From JADGHX01 sp035760965 (GTDB lineage: Bacteria; Pseudomonadota; Gammaproteobacteria; Steroidobacterales; Steroidobacteraceae), in assembly GCA_035760965.1 (NCBI GenBank), contig DASTRY010000052.1, positions 8,664-72,663 of the forward strand: a stretch of 64,000 bases of DNA, in the 5' to 3' direction. Of this stretch, positions 19,839 to 29,049 are shown piece by piece. The notes under the pieces were generated by a model, which had not been told where the DNA came from, made no database searches, and saw only the letters and a program-made list of their open reading frames with translations. Position numbers and translations under genes: made by a program. Each line of letters opens with the position of its first letter. The stretch's first letter is position 1.

Positions 19839-22262
19839 ATGGACCAGTCCGTCTCGGGAAAGACGGCGGCGCAAGCGCTCTCGTCCGCCGGCCACAAGCC
19901 GGCGGCGAAGAAGCCGATCAGCAGCGTGTGGCCGGGCCAGCCCTACCCGCGGGGCGCCACGTGGGACGGCGAGGGCGTGAACTTCTCGCTGTTCTCGGCG
20001 AATGCGGAAAAGGTCGAGCTGTGCATCTTCGAGCCGACCGGCAAGCGCGAGGTGCAGCGGATCGAGTTTCGCGAACGCACGGACGAGATGTGGCACGCGT
20101 ATCTGCCGGAGGCGCGACCGGGTCTGCTGTACGGCTATCGCGTCCACGGGCCCTATGCGCCGGAACGGGGCCATCGCTTCAATCCCAACAAGCTGCTGAT
20201 CGAGCCCTACGCGAAGCACATCCAGGGGCAGCTCAAGTGGAGCAACGCGCATTTCGGCTATCGCGTCGGCCACCCGAAAGAGGACCTCTCGTTCGACAAG
20301 CATGACAACGCGGCCGGCGTACCGAAGTCGCGCGTCATCGATCCCGCGTTCACGTGGGGCGACGATCGGCCGCCGCGCACGCCGTTTCACGACACGGTGA
20401 TCTACGAGCTGCACGTCCGCGGCTTCACGATGCGCCATCCGGAGGTGCCGCCCCAGTTGCGCGGCACGTATGCGGGCCTCGCAACGGCGCCGGTGATCGA
20501 CCACTTGTTACGGATGGGCGTGACCGCGGTCGAGCTGATGCCGGTGCACACGTTCATCGACGATCGTCACCTCGTCGCGCGTGGGCTGCGCAATTACTGG
20601 GGCTACAACACCATCGGCTTCTTCGCGCCGGACATGCGTTACTCGGCGACGGGACGCATCAGCGAATTCAAGACAATGGTGAAGACGCTGCACTCGGCGG
20701 GCATCGAGGTCATCCTCGATGTGGTCTACAACCACACGGCCGAGGGCAACCAACTGGGTCCGACGCTGTCCTTCCGCGGTGTCGACAACGCCTCTTACTA
20801 CCGCCTCGTGCCGGACAAGCCGCGCTACTACATGGACTTCACCGGCTGCGGCAACACGCTGAACATGCAGAACCCGCGTGTGCTCGCGCTGTTGATGGAT
20901 AGCCTGCGCTACTGGGCGCTCGAGATGCACGTCGACGGGTTCCGCTTCGATCTCGCCTCCGCGCTCGCGCGCGAGCTGTTCGATGTGGACCGGCTCGGCT
21001 CGTTCTTCGACACCATCGGCCAGGATCCCGTGCTCTCGCAGGTGAAGCTGATTGCGGAGCCCTGGGATGTCGGCGCGGGCGGCTATCAAGTCGGCAACTT
21101 CCCGCCCGGCTGGAACGAGTGGAACGATCGTTACCGCGACACGGTGCGCGCGTACTGGAAGGGTGACGAGGGCCGGATGGGCGAGTTCGCGCGGCGCCTG
21201 AGCGGCTCGGCGGATCTCTACGAAGCGAGCGGGCGCAAGCCGCACGCCAGCGTGAACTTCGTGACCGCCCACGATGGGTTCACGCTGCAAGACCTCGTCA
21301 GCTACAACGAGAAGCACAACGAGGCAAACGGCGAAGACAATCGCGACGGCAACAACGACAACCGCTCATGGAACCACGGCGTCGAAGGGCCGACGGATGA
21401 TCCCGCCATCAACGCGCTGCGCATGCGCCAGAAGAGGAATCTCATCGCGACACTGTTGCTGTCGCAGGGCGTGCCGATGCTGCTCGCGGGCGATGAGCTC
21501 GGGCAAACGCAGCACGGCAACAACAACGCCTATTGCCAGGACAACGAGACGTCGTGGCTCGACTGGGACCTCACGCGGGACGAGCGCGACTTTCTCGACT
21601 TCGTGGCGCACATGGTCGCGTTTCGTCGCAGTCACCCCGTCTTCAGCCGCCGCCGCTTCCTGCAGGATCGCACGCTGCCCGACGGCGTGAAGGAAGTGGC
21701 GTGGCTCGGACCGGAAGGGATCGAGCTCACGAGCGAAGACTGGAACACGAGCTTCAACCGTTGCCTCGGCGTGTACATGGCGGGTACGGCGATCGAGCGG
21801 GTCGACAAGCGCGGGCGGCCGGTGAAGGACAACAACTTCCTGCTGCTCTTCAACGCGCATCACGAAGAGATTCCGTTCCTCTTGCCGGAATTCCATGCCG
21901 GCGGTGCGTGGCTGCTCGTGCTCGATACCGCAAACGAAGCGCATCCGTTCGAGCAGCGGCATTTCGATGCGGGCGCACGCTTTCCACTGCAGGGCCGCTC
22001 GATGGCCGTGCTCATTGCCACGACGCCGCATCCGGCATTGCGGACGCCTTCGCGCGCCGCACCGCCGGCCCAGCCGCCTGCGCTCGACAGCTCGCGAACG
22101 GTGGGCGCGAGCTCGCCGAGCGAAGCCGCGCCGGGCAGCCCGGCAACAGCCCAGCCAGGCACCTCGTCCGAGGTTGCGCCGACCGCGCCGACGACCTCAC
22201 CCACCGCAACACCGACCGATCCTCTTCCCGAGAAGCTCGGCCAAGACGCGAAGGGCGGTTGA
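19839..22262 (+). CDS. glgX: Glycogen debranching enzyme
   Basis: GH13 isoamylase-type enzyme that cuts alpha-1,6 branches of glycogen or limit dextrin. The 807-residue protein has a CBM48 (GVNFSLFSANAEKVELCIFE), VIYELHVRGFT, WGYNTIGFFAPD, the nucleophile D371 in VDGFRFDLAS, the acid E407 in LIAEPWDVG and VTAHDGFTLQDLVSY. The last 80 or so residues are a low-complexity Pro/Ala/Ser/Thr tail that typical GlgX proteins of about 700 residues lack. It starts 24 bases after treS and ends 3 bases before treZ. It probably supplies linear chains to TreY. Confidence 0.94.
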   Translation: MDQSVSGKTAAQALSSAGHKPAAKKPISSVWPGQPYPRGATWDGEGVNFSLFSANAEKVELCIFEPTGKREVQRIEFRERTDEMWHAYLPEARPGLLYGYRVHGPYAPERGHRFNPNKLLIEPYAKHIQGQLKWSNAHFGYRVGHPKEDLSFDKHDNAAGVPKSRVIDPAFTWGDDRPPRTPFHDTVIYELHVRGFTMRHPEVPPQLRGTYAGLATAPVIDHLLRMGVTAVELMPVHTFIDDRHLVARGLRNYWGYNTIGFFAPDMRYSATGRISEFKTMVKTLHSAGIEVILDVVYNHTAEGNQLGPTLSFRGVDNASYYRLVPDKPRYYMDFTGCGNTLNMQNPRVLALLMDSLRYWALEMHVDGFRFDLASALARELFDVDRLGSFFDTIGQDPVLSQVKLIAEPWDVGAGGYQVGNFPPGWNEWNDRYRDTVRAYWKGDEGRMGEFARRLSGSADLYEASGRKPHASVNFVTAHDGFTLQDLVSYNEKHNEANGEDNRDGNNDNRSWNHGVEGPTDDPAINALRMRQKRNLIATLLLSQGVPMLLAGDELGQTQHGNNNAYCQDNETSWLDWDLTRDERDFLDFVAHMVAFRRSHPVFSRRRFLQDRTLPDGVKEVAWLGPEGIELTSEDWNTSFNRCLGVYMAGTAIERVDKRGRPVKDNNFLLLFNAHHEEIPFLLPEFHAGGAWLLVLDTANEAHPFEQRHFDAGARFPLQGRSMAVLIATTPHPALRTPSRAAPPAQPPALDSSRTVGASSPSEAAPGSPATAQPGTSSEVAPTAPTTSPTATPTDPLPEKLGQDAKGG

Positions 22263-22265
22263 GCG

Positions 22266-24113
22266 ATGTCCGCCCGACATATCCATCGCATGCCCTTCGG
22301 CGCCGAGATCGTCGCAGACGGCGTGCGCTTCCGGCTCTGGGCCCCAAGTGCCCGCACCGTTGCGGTCGTCGGCGAAACCGCATCGCAGGGGCGGCGCGTG
22401 TTCGAGATGAATTCGCTGGCCGAAGGCTGGTTCGAGCTGACGACCGCTGCCGCCGGGCCGGGCACGCGCTACAAATTCCGCATCGACGGCGAGCTCGACG
22501 TGCCCGATCCCGCAGCCCGTGCGAACGACGATCTCGCGGGCGCCAGCATCGTCGTCGATCCGCTCGCGTACGAGTGGCACGACGAGGCGTGGTACGGCCG
22601 CCCCTGGCACGAAGCCGCCATCTACGAGCTGCACGTCGGAACCTTCACGCCCGAAGGGACATTCGCCGGAGTGCAGTCGCGCTTGGACCACCTCGCCGAC
22701 CTCGGCATCACCGTCATCGAGCTCATGCCGCTCAACGAATTTCCAGGCTCGCGCGGCTGGGGCTACGACGGCGTGCTCCCGTATGCACCCGACGCGGCGT
22801 ACGGCACGCCGGAGGAGTTGAAATCGCTGATCGACGCCGCGCATCGCCGCGGCCTCGCCGTGATACTCGACGTGGTCTACAACCACTTCGGCCCCGAAGG
22901 CAACTGGCTCCACCGGTACGCCAAGGATTTCTTCACGGAGCGCCATCACACGCCCTGGGGCGCGGCCATCAACTTCGACGGGCCCGGCAGTCGTCACGTG
23001 CGTGACTTCTTCATCCACAACGCGCTCTATTGGCTCGAGGAGTATCGCTTCGATGGTCTGCGCGTGGATGCCGTGCATGCGATGAAGGACGACAGCGAGG
23101 TGCACTTCATCACGGAGCTGCGCCGCGCGATGCACGACGGGCCCGGTCGCGAGCGACCGGTGTATCTCGTGCTCGAAAACGGCGACAACTCGGCCCACCT
23201 GCTCGGTGCCCCGAACGTTCGCGATGCCGCCGACGCGCAGTGGAATGACGACGTCCATCACTGCCTGCACGTGATCCTCACCGGTGAGACGGATGGGTAC
23301 TACGAAGACTACGCGCAGAAGCCGCGTGCCATGCTCTGCCGCTGTCTCGCGGAGGGCTTCGCTTTTCAGGGCGAACCGTCAGCGCACGAGAGCGGCGCGC
23401 CGCGCGGCGAGCCGAGCGCGCACCTGCCACCGACCGCCTTCGTGAATTTCCTGCAAGACCACGATCAGATCGGCAATCGCGCGTTCGGCGAGCGTCTGGC
23501 CACGCTCGTGAAGAACGAGGCGGCGTTGCGCGCGGCCACGGCAACTCTGCTCCTCGCGCCGTCGCCGCCGATGCTGTTCATGGGCGAGGAATGGGGCGCG
23601 CAAGAGCCGTTCGTGTACTTCTGCGACTTCGGACCGGAGCTGGCCAACGCCGTGCGCGAGGGGCGCAAGCGCGAGTTCGCGCGCTTCGCACAGTTCGCCT
23701 CGGGCGCAGCCAACCGAGAGCCGCCCGACCCAACCGCGCCGGAGACGTTCCACCTCGCGAAGCTCGATTGGAGCAAGATTCACCAGCCGCGCCATGCGAG
23801 CTGGCTCGAGCTCTACCAGCGACTGCTCGCCATTCGTCAGCGCGATATCGTGCCGCTCATTCCCGAGATCACGCGTGGCCGCTGCATCCGGCTCGAAGAC
23901 AACGGCGCGTTCTCCGTCGACTGGACGATGCGCGACGGCTCGCAGCTGCATCTCATCACCAATCTCACCGCGCGCGCGGTGCCCATCGTGGTGAAACCCG
24001 CCGGCCGCGTGATCTACGCCACGCATCCCAACATTCGCGGATCGGTGAAGCGCAACATCGTCGAGCCGTGGAGCGTCACGTGGCTGCTGGAGCGCGCGCA
24101 CCGCAATGAATGA
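22266..24113 (+). CDS. treZ: Malto-oligosyltrehalose trehalohydrolase
   Basis: Releases free trehalose from maltooligosyl-trehalose, the product of TreY. The 615-residue protein has an N-terminal CBM48-like domain (GVRFRLWAPSARTVAVVGE), then IYELHVGTFTPEGTF, FPGSRGWGYDGVLPYAP, nucleophile D268 in GLRVDAVHAM, acid E304 in LVLENGDNS and QDHDQIGNRAFGERL. The ATG at 22266 follows the glgX stop by 3 bases and the stop overlaps treY by 8 bases, a tight operon. A short insert near residues 370-400 rich in Glu/Pro/Ser repeats the unit PSAH, which is unusual but in frame. Confidence 0.95.
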   Translation: MSARHIHRMPFGAEIVADGVRFRLWAPSARTVAVVGETASQGRRVFEMNSLAEGWFELTTAAAGPGTRYKFRIDGELDVPDPAARANDDLAGASIVVDPLAYEWHDEAWYGRPWHEAAIYELHVGTFTPEGTFAGVQSRLDHLADLGITVIELMPLNEFPGSRGWGYDGVLPYAPDAAYGTPEELKSLIDAAHRRGLAVILDVVYNHFGPEGNWLHRYAKDFFTERHHTPWGAAINFDGPGSRHVRDFFIHNALYWLEEYRFDGLRVDAVHAMKDDSEVHFITELRRAMHDGPGRERPVYLVLENGDNSAHLLGAPNVRDAADAQWNDDVHHCLHVILTGETDGYYEDYAQKPRAMLCRCLAEGFAFQGEPSAHESGAPRGEPSAHLPPTAFVNFLQDHDQIGNRAFGERLATLVKNEAALRAATATLLLAPSPPMLFMGEEWGAQEPFVYFCDFGPELANAVREGRKREFARFAQFASGAANREPPDPTAPETFHLAKLDWSKIHQPRHASWLELYQRLLAIRQRDIVPLIPEITRGRCIRLEDNGAFSVDWTMRDGSQLHLITNLTARAVPIVVKPAGRVIYATHPNIRGSVKRNIVEPWSVTWLLERAHRNE

Positions 24114-26811
24114 GGCGGCTGCACCGAGCGGCCGCCGGGCCATCATTCCGCGGGCCACCTATCGGCTGCAGCTGAACGGCACCTTCACGTTCAGGGATGC
24201 GACGGCGCTCATCCCCTACCTCGCCGCGCTCGGCATCTCGCACGTCTACTGCTCGCCGTACTTTCGCGCGCGCCCGGGCAGCATGCATGGCTACGACGTC
24301 GTCGATCACAACGCGCTCAATCCCGAGATCGGGACCGAAGCGGATTTCGAGGAATTCGTCGCCACGCTGCGCGCGCACGGCATGGGGCACATCGTCGACT
24401 TCGTGCCGAATCACGTCGGCATCATGGGCGCCGAGAATGCGGCCTGGATGGACGTGCTGGAGCACGGCCAGGACTCGAAGTTCGCCGAGTTCTTCGATAT
24501 CGACTGGCAGCCGCCGACAGCGGGGATGGCGGGCAAGATTCTCGTGCCGGTGCTCGGCTCGCCTTACGGCGAGAGCCTCGAGAAGGGCGAGCTGCAGTTG
24601 CGATACGAGCCCGAGACGCACTCGCTCGCGGTGTTCTATCACCAGCATCGCTTCCCCATCGATTCGCGCACGTACCCGCCCGGCCCGCTCGAAGACGTGC
24701 CGCGCGAGCTGAACGGCACGCCCGGCGACCCGAGGAGCTTCGACAAGCTGCACGACCTGCTCGAGCGACAGAGCTACCGCCTCGCGTACTGGCGCGTCGC
24801 CGCGGACAACATCAACTACCGGCGCTTCTTCGACGTGAACGATCTCGCGGCGCTGCGCATGGAGAATCCGCAAGTATTCGCGACGACGCATCGATTGCTG
24901 CTGCAATTGATCGCGGAGGGAAAGCTCGACGGGGTCCGCATCGACCATCCCGACGGCTTGTACGATCCGCACGCCTACTTCGAGACGCTGCAGAGCGCGG
25001 TGAACGACGGCGCGCCCTGCCCGGCCGACAAGTCGCAGCTGCCTCTGTATCTGATCGTCGAGAAGATCCTCGCGACCTTCGAGCGGCTGCCGCAGAGCTG
25101 GCCGGTGCACGGCACGACGGGCTACAACTTCACGAATCTCGTGAGCGGCGTGTTCGTCGATGCGCGCGCCAAGGCGCGGCTCGATCGCATCTACAGCGCG
25201 TTCATCGTCGACTACGCGGAGTGGGCCGACGTCGCGTTCGACTCCAAGGTGCTGGTGCTCGGCACATCGCTGGCTGCCGAGCTGAACGTGCTCGCCAATC
25301 AGCTCGCCCGCATCGCGGAGGCGGACCGGCACACGCGCGACTTCACGCTGAACAACCTGCGTCGCGTCTTGATGGAGGTCATCGCGTGCTTCCCGGTGTA
25401 TCGCACGTACGTCACGGACCGAGCCTCGGATGAAGACCGACGCTTCATCGATTGGGCGATTGCGCGCGCTCGGCGCCGCAGCCCCTCGACGGATGAGCCG
25501 ATGCTGGAGTTCGTGCGCGCACGACTCCTCGCCGACGTTTCCGGGGTCGATCCGTCGATGCACGCGCAGGTTCGCGCGTTCGCAGGGAAATTCCAGCAGG
25601 TGACCGCGCCCGTCACGGCGAAGGGCGTCGAGGACACGGCGCTGTATCGGTTCACGCGGCTGGTCTCACTGAACGAGGTGGGTGGCGAGCCGGAAACCTT
25701 CGGCACGAGCGTCCGGCAGTTCCACAGCGACGCCCAGTATCGCGCGAGGAACTGGCCGCACGAGATGCTCACAACGTCCACGCACGACACGAAACGAGCG
25801 GAAGACGTGCGTGCGCGCATCAACGTGCTCTCGGAAATGGTGGTCCCATGGCGCAAAGCGATCCAGCGCTGGAGTCGCATGAATCGCACTCGCCGGCGCA
25901 TCGTCGATGACATGCCTGCGCCCGGACCGCACGCGGAGTACCTGCTCTATCAGACGCTGCTCGGCACCTGGCCGCTCACGCCGCTCGACGATGAGGCGTA
26001 CGCGAAGTACCGCGAGCGCATCGAGGAGTACATGGTGAAGGCCTCGCGCGAGGCCAAGCGGCGCACGAGCTGGGCGAACGTCAACGCGGAGTACGAAGAG
26101 GCGCTCCGGCAGTTCATCCGGCTCACCCTCGAGAGGCGCGAAGGGAATTTGTTTCCCGGCGAGCTCGCCGATTTCGCGCGACGCCTCGCGCGCTTCGGCT
26201 TCTTGAACAGCCTCGCGCAGACGCTCTGCAAGCTCACGGCACCCGGCGTGCCGGACATCTACCAGGGCAACGAGATCTGGGACGACTCGCTCGTCGACCC
26301 TGACAATCGACGGCCGGTCGACTACGACCTGCGGCGGCGTCTGCTCGCCGACGTGCGCGACTGGACCTCACGCGAACAGCTGCAGGCGGGACTCGACTCC
26401 CTCGAGGACGGCCGCTGCAAGCTCTTCGTCACGTTCAAGACTCTCGAGCTGCGGCGCGGGCAAGAGCGGCTCTTCCGGGACGGCGCTTACGTGCCGCTCA
26501 CGGTGTCCGGCGCAAGCGCTCAGCACGTGCTCGCTTTCGCGCGCAGGGCCGACGACCAGCTGGCCATCGTCGCCGTGCCGCGCCTCAGCGCGCGCTTGCT
26601 GGGCTGGCGCGAGGCGCTACCGCTCGGTGCCGGCGTGTGGGGTGAGACGCGGATCGACATCCCCCCGCGGGTGCACGTAGCGGAAGCGGGGCCGCTGCGC
26701 AACGTGCTCACCGGCGAGACGATCGAGCTCGCGCAGGACGACGCCGGCATCCAGCTCGTCGTCGCGAGCGTCTTCTCGAGCTTTCCCGTGGCGCTGCTCG
26801 TCCGCGCGTAG
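24106..26811 (+). CDS. treY: Malto-oligosyltrehalose synthase
   Basis: Converts the reducing end of a maltodextrin to a trehalose unit (intramolecular transglucosylation). The 901-residue protein shows ATYRLQLNGTFTFRDATALI, YCSPYFRARPGSMHGYDVVD, HIVDFVPNHVGIMG, nucleophile D280 in GVRIDHPDGLYDP, acid E319 in LIVEKILATFERLP, GTTGYNFTNLVSGVFVD and the late QVTAPVTAKGVEDTALYRF, all family hallmarks. The start overlaps treZ by 8 bases. With TreZ it makes trehalose from glucan; with TreS-Mak and GlgE it closes a glucan-trehalose cycle. It is the last gene of the block. Confidence 0.95.
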   Translation: MNEAAAPSGRRAIIPRATYRLQLNGTFTFRDATALIPYLAALGISHVYCSPYFRARPGSMHGYDVVDHNALNPEIGTEADFEEFVATLRAHGMGHIVDFVPNHVGIMGAENAAWMDVLEHGQDSKFAEFFDIDWQPPTAGMAGKILVPVLGSPYGESLEKGELQLRYEPETHSLAVFYHQHRFPIDSRTYPPGPLEDVPRELNGTPGDPRSFDKLHDLLERQSYRLAYWRVAADNINYRRFFDVNDLAALRMENPQVFATTHRLLLQLIAEGKLDGVRIDHPDGLYDPHAYFETLQSAVNDGAPCPADKSQLPLYLIVEKILATFERLPQSWPVHGTTGYNFTNLVSGVFVDARAKARLDRIYSAFIVDYAEWADVAFDSKVLVLGTSLAAELNVLANQLARIAEADRHTRDFTLNNLRRVLMEVIACFPVYRTYVTDRASDEDRRFIDWAIARARRRSPSTDEPMLEFVRARLLADVSGVDPSMHAQVRAFAGKFQQVTAPVTAKGVEDTALYRFTRLVSLNEVGGEPETFGTSVRQFHSDAQYRARNWPHEMLTTSTHDTKRAEDVRARINVLSEMVVPWRKAIQRWSRMNRTRRRIVDDMPAPGPHAEYLLYQTLLGTWPLTPLDDEAYAKYRERIEEYMVKASREAKRRTSWANVNAEYEEALRQFIRLTLERREGNLFPGELADFARRLARFGFLNSLAQTLCKLTAPGVPDIYQGNEIWDDSLVDPDNRRPVDYDLRRRLLADVRDWTSREQLQAGLDSLEDGRCKLFVTFKTLELRRGQERLFRDGAYVPLTVSGASAQHVLAFARRADDQLAIVAVPRLSARLLGWREALPLGAGVWGETRIDIPPRVHVAEAGPLRNVLTGETIELAQDDAGIQLVVASVFSSFPVALLVRA

Positions 26812-26920
26812 GTGGCGCTGATCAGCGGCTTACAGGAAGGCTGTCTTTATCGACCGATCGGGAGCACACTCCCGCAGGTCCGAGCAGCTCATTGCCACTC
26901 CACAACGAGGGGGATCCGAT

Positions 26921-27124
26921 ATGGGTCTGAGCATCCGCTACAAGGTTGTCGGGGGGCGCGAGGGTGAAGACCTCTGCCTCACCGAGATGGACGTCCAGGA
27001 AACGCTGACCAAGACGCTCGAGCGCTACACGAAGCTCGGTTGCCGCGTGACGCACATCGGCGATGAGTACCTGATCGAAGACAGCGCCGGCGATCTGGTC
27101 GCGACATACGAAATCATTCACTAG
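26921..27124 (+). CDS. Small hypothetical protein
   Basis: A 67-residue protein beginning MGLSIRYKVVGGREG and ending VATYEIIH. The pattern suggests alternating beta strands and one helix (TLTKTLERYTKLGCRVTHIG); there is no signal or membrane segment. GAGGGGGA lies 6-13 bases before the ATG, a good ribosome site. It follows treY by about 110 bases and converges on the ABC transporter gene, leaving 12 bases between them. I recognise no family and propose no function. Confidence 0.65.
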   Translation: MGLSIRYKVVGGREGEDLCLTEMDVQETLTKTLERYTKLGCRVTHIGDEYLIEDSAGDLVATYEIIH

Positions 27125-27136
27125 CCGCCGCCATTT

Positions 27137-29014
27137 CTAGCGATAGCCGCGCGCCTGCAGCGTGAAGAGGTGCGCGTAGCGGCCGTTGAGCGCCATGAGC
27201 TCGTCGTGACTGCCGAGCTCGACGATGCGGCCGTGATCCAGCACGGCGATCTGGTCCGCCATGCGCACGGTGGAGAACCGGTGCGAGATCAGGATGGTGA
27301 TGCGCTCGCGCGCGAGCTGCCGGAAGTGCTCGAACACCTCGGCCTCGGCCGCCGCGTCCATCGCGGCGGTCGGCTCATCCAGCACGAGAATGTCCGCGCG
27401 CGTGCGCATGAATGCGCGCGAGAGCGCGATCTTCTGCCACTGGCCGCCTGAGAGCTCGCGCCCGTCCTGAAACCACTTGCCGAGCTGCGTACGATATCCG
27501 GCCGGCAAGTTTTCGATGAAGTCGCTCGCCTGCCCCTTCGCGGCGGCTTCACGCCAGCGCGCTTCGTCTTCGAAGTGGCGCTCGTCGCCGGCCCCGACGT
27601 TCTCGCCGACCAGCATCTGGTAGCGCGTGAAGTCCTGGAAGATGACGCCGATGCGCTCGCGCAGCGCGCGCTCGTCCCACTCCGCGAGATCGAGGCCGTC
27701 CAGCAGGATGCGCCCGGAGGTGGGCTGATAAAGGCGCGTGAGCAGCTTGATGAGCGTCGTCTTGCCCGAGCCGTTCTCGCCGACGAGCGCGAGACTTGCG
27801 CCCGGCTTCAAGTGCAGCGTGATGTTCTCGAGCGCCGGCTCGCTCGCGCCCGGGTACGTGAACCCGACGTTCTCGAAGCGAATGCCGTCTTCCGGATGAG
27901 GCCCGCGCGCCGCGGCGCCGAGCGCCGGCGGAACCTCGGTTTCCAGGTACTCGTAGAGCGTCGAAAGATAGAGATTGTCCTCGTACATCCCGCCGACCGC
28001 CGACAGGCTGGCGGAGACCGCGGACTGCCCCTGACGGAACAGCATCAGGTACATCGTCATCTGCCCGAGCGTAATCAGGCCGCGCACCGTGCTGACCGCG
28101 ATCCACGCGTACGCGCCATAGAGCGCAACGGTTGCGATGAGCCCGAGCCCGAAACCCCAGGCGTCGCGCCGGATCGTGAGCGCGCGATCCGCGCTGTACA
28201 GTCGATTGAAGATGTCTCGATATCGCTGCAGCAGGCGCTCGCCGAGCCCGTAGAGCTTCACCTCTTTCGCATGGTCCTCGCGTGCGAGCACCGTCTCCAG
28301 ATACATCTGCATGCGCGTCTCGGGCGAGCGCCAGCGGAAGAGCCGGAAGGCATCGCCGGAGAACTTCGCTTCCGCGATGAATGCCGGCAAGCCGGCGAGC
28401 AGCAGCACGGCGACCGCCCACGGTGAGAAGTGAAAGAGCAGTGAGCCGTAGCTCACGAGCGATATGCCGTTCTGCACGAGCCCGAACGTGCGCATCACGA
28501 GACTCAGGGGCCGGCTCGACGCCTCGCGCCGCGCGCGCGTGAGCTTGTCGTAGAACTCGGAATCCTCGAAGTGCTGCAGCTCGAGCGTCAACGCCTTCTC
28601 GAGGATCATGACGTTCACGCGCTGGCCGAGCTGGGCTCGCAGCAGCGACTGACAGAGCGAGAGGCCACGCTGGGCCGCCGCGATCGCCGCGACGAGCACC
28701 CCTTCGAGAACGACGAGCTCGATGACCCGCGACGCATCGCCCGTCTTCATCGCGCCGACGACCGCATCGACGATGAGGGAGCCGACGTACGCGACCGCGG
28801 CAGGCAGCGCGCCGGCGACGACGGTGAGCGCCGCGATGGCGAGCGTCAGCCTGCGGCTGGTGCTCCACACCAGCTCGAGGGCGCGCCGGCTATAGCGAAA
28901 CACGCCGAAGAAGCCCTGGATGTTCAGGGACTTCTCGTGCGGTGCGCGAGGGACCGTGGTCAGGCGGTGCACGAGGCGTCCCGGTGCCCGCGCCGGGCCG
29001 CTCTTAGCATCCAT
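27137..29014 (-). CDS. ABC exporter, fused membrane and ATPase domains
   Basis: A 625-residue half-transporter that should dimerise and export a substrate with ATP. The first 330 or so residues contain about six membrane helices (for example LTLAIAALTVVAGALPAAVA and WAVAVLLLAGLPAFIAEA). The ATPase domain has Walker A GENGSGKTT, the signature LSGGQ, Walker B ILVLDEPTAAMD and the switch histidine in ISHRFSTVRMAD. There is no C39 peptidase domain. The ndh-like gene lies 35 bases upstream on the same strand and may share its transcript. Lasso exporters have this architecture, but the gene is about 8 kb from the lasso operon and the link is unproven. Confidence 0.85.
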   Translation of the reverse strand: MDAKSGPARAPGRLVHRLTTVPRAPHEKSLNIQGFFGVFRYSRRALELVWSTSRRLTLAIAALTVVAGALPAAVAYVGSLIVDAVVGAMKTGDASRVIELVVLEGVLVAAIAAAQRGLSLCQSLLRAQLGQRVNVMILEKALTLELQHFEDSEFYDKLTRARREASSRPLSLVMRTFGLVQNGISLVSYGSLLFHFSPWAVAVLLLAGLPAFIAEAKFSGDAFRLFRWRSPETRMQMYLETVLAREDHAKEVKLYGLGERLLQRYRDIFNRLYSADRALTIRRDAWGFGLGLIATVALYGAYAWIAVSTVRGLITLGQMTMYLMLFRQGQSAVSASLSAVGGMYEDNLYLSTLYEYLETEVPPALGAAARGPHPEDGIRFENVGFTYPGASEPALENITLHLKPGASLALVGENGSGKTTLIKLLTRLYQPTSGRILLDGLDLAEWDERALRERIGVIFQDFTRYQMLVGENVGAGDERHFEDEARWREAAAKGQASDFIENLPAGYRTQLGKWFQDGRELSGGQWQKIALSRAFMRTRADILVLDEPTAAMDAAAEAEVFEHFRQLARERITILISHRFSTVRMADQIAVLDHGRIVELGSHDELMALNGRYAHLFTLQARGYR

Positions 29015-29049
29015 CTGGACGGCGCGTCATTCGACGGGGAGAGCAAGAG

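Noticed and set aside
27137..29014. ABC exporter as the lasso exporter (D protein)
   Set aside because: The architecture fits, but it is about 8 kb away, on a transcript with ndh, and exporters of this type have many substrates.
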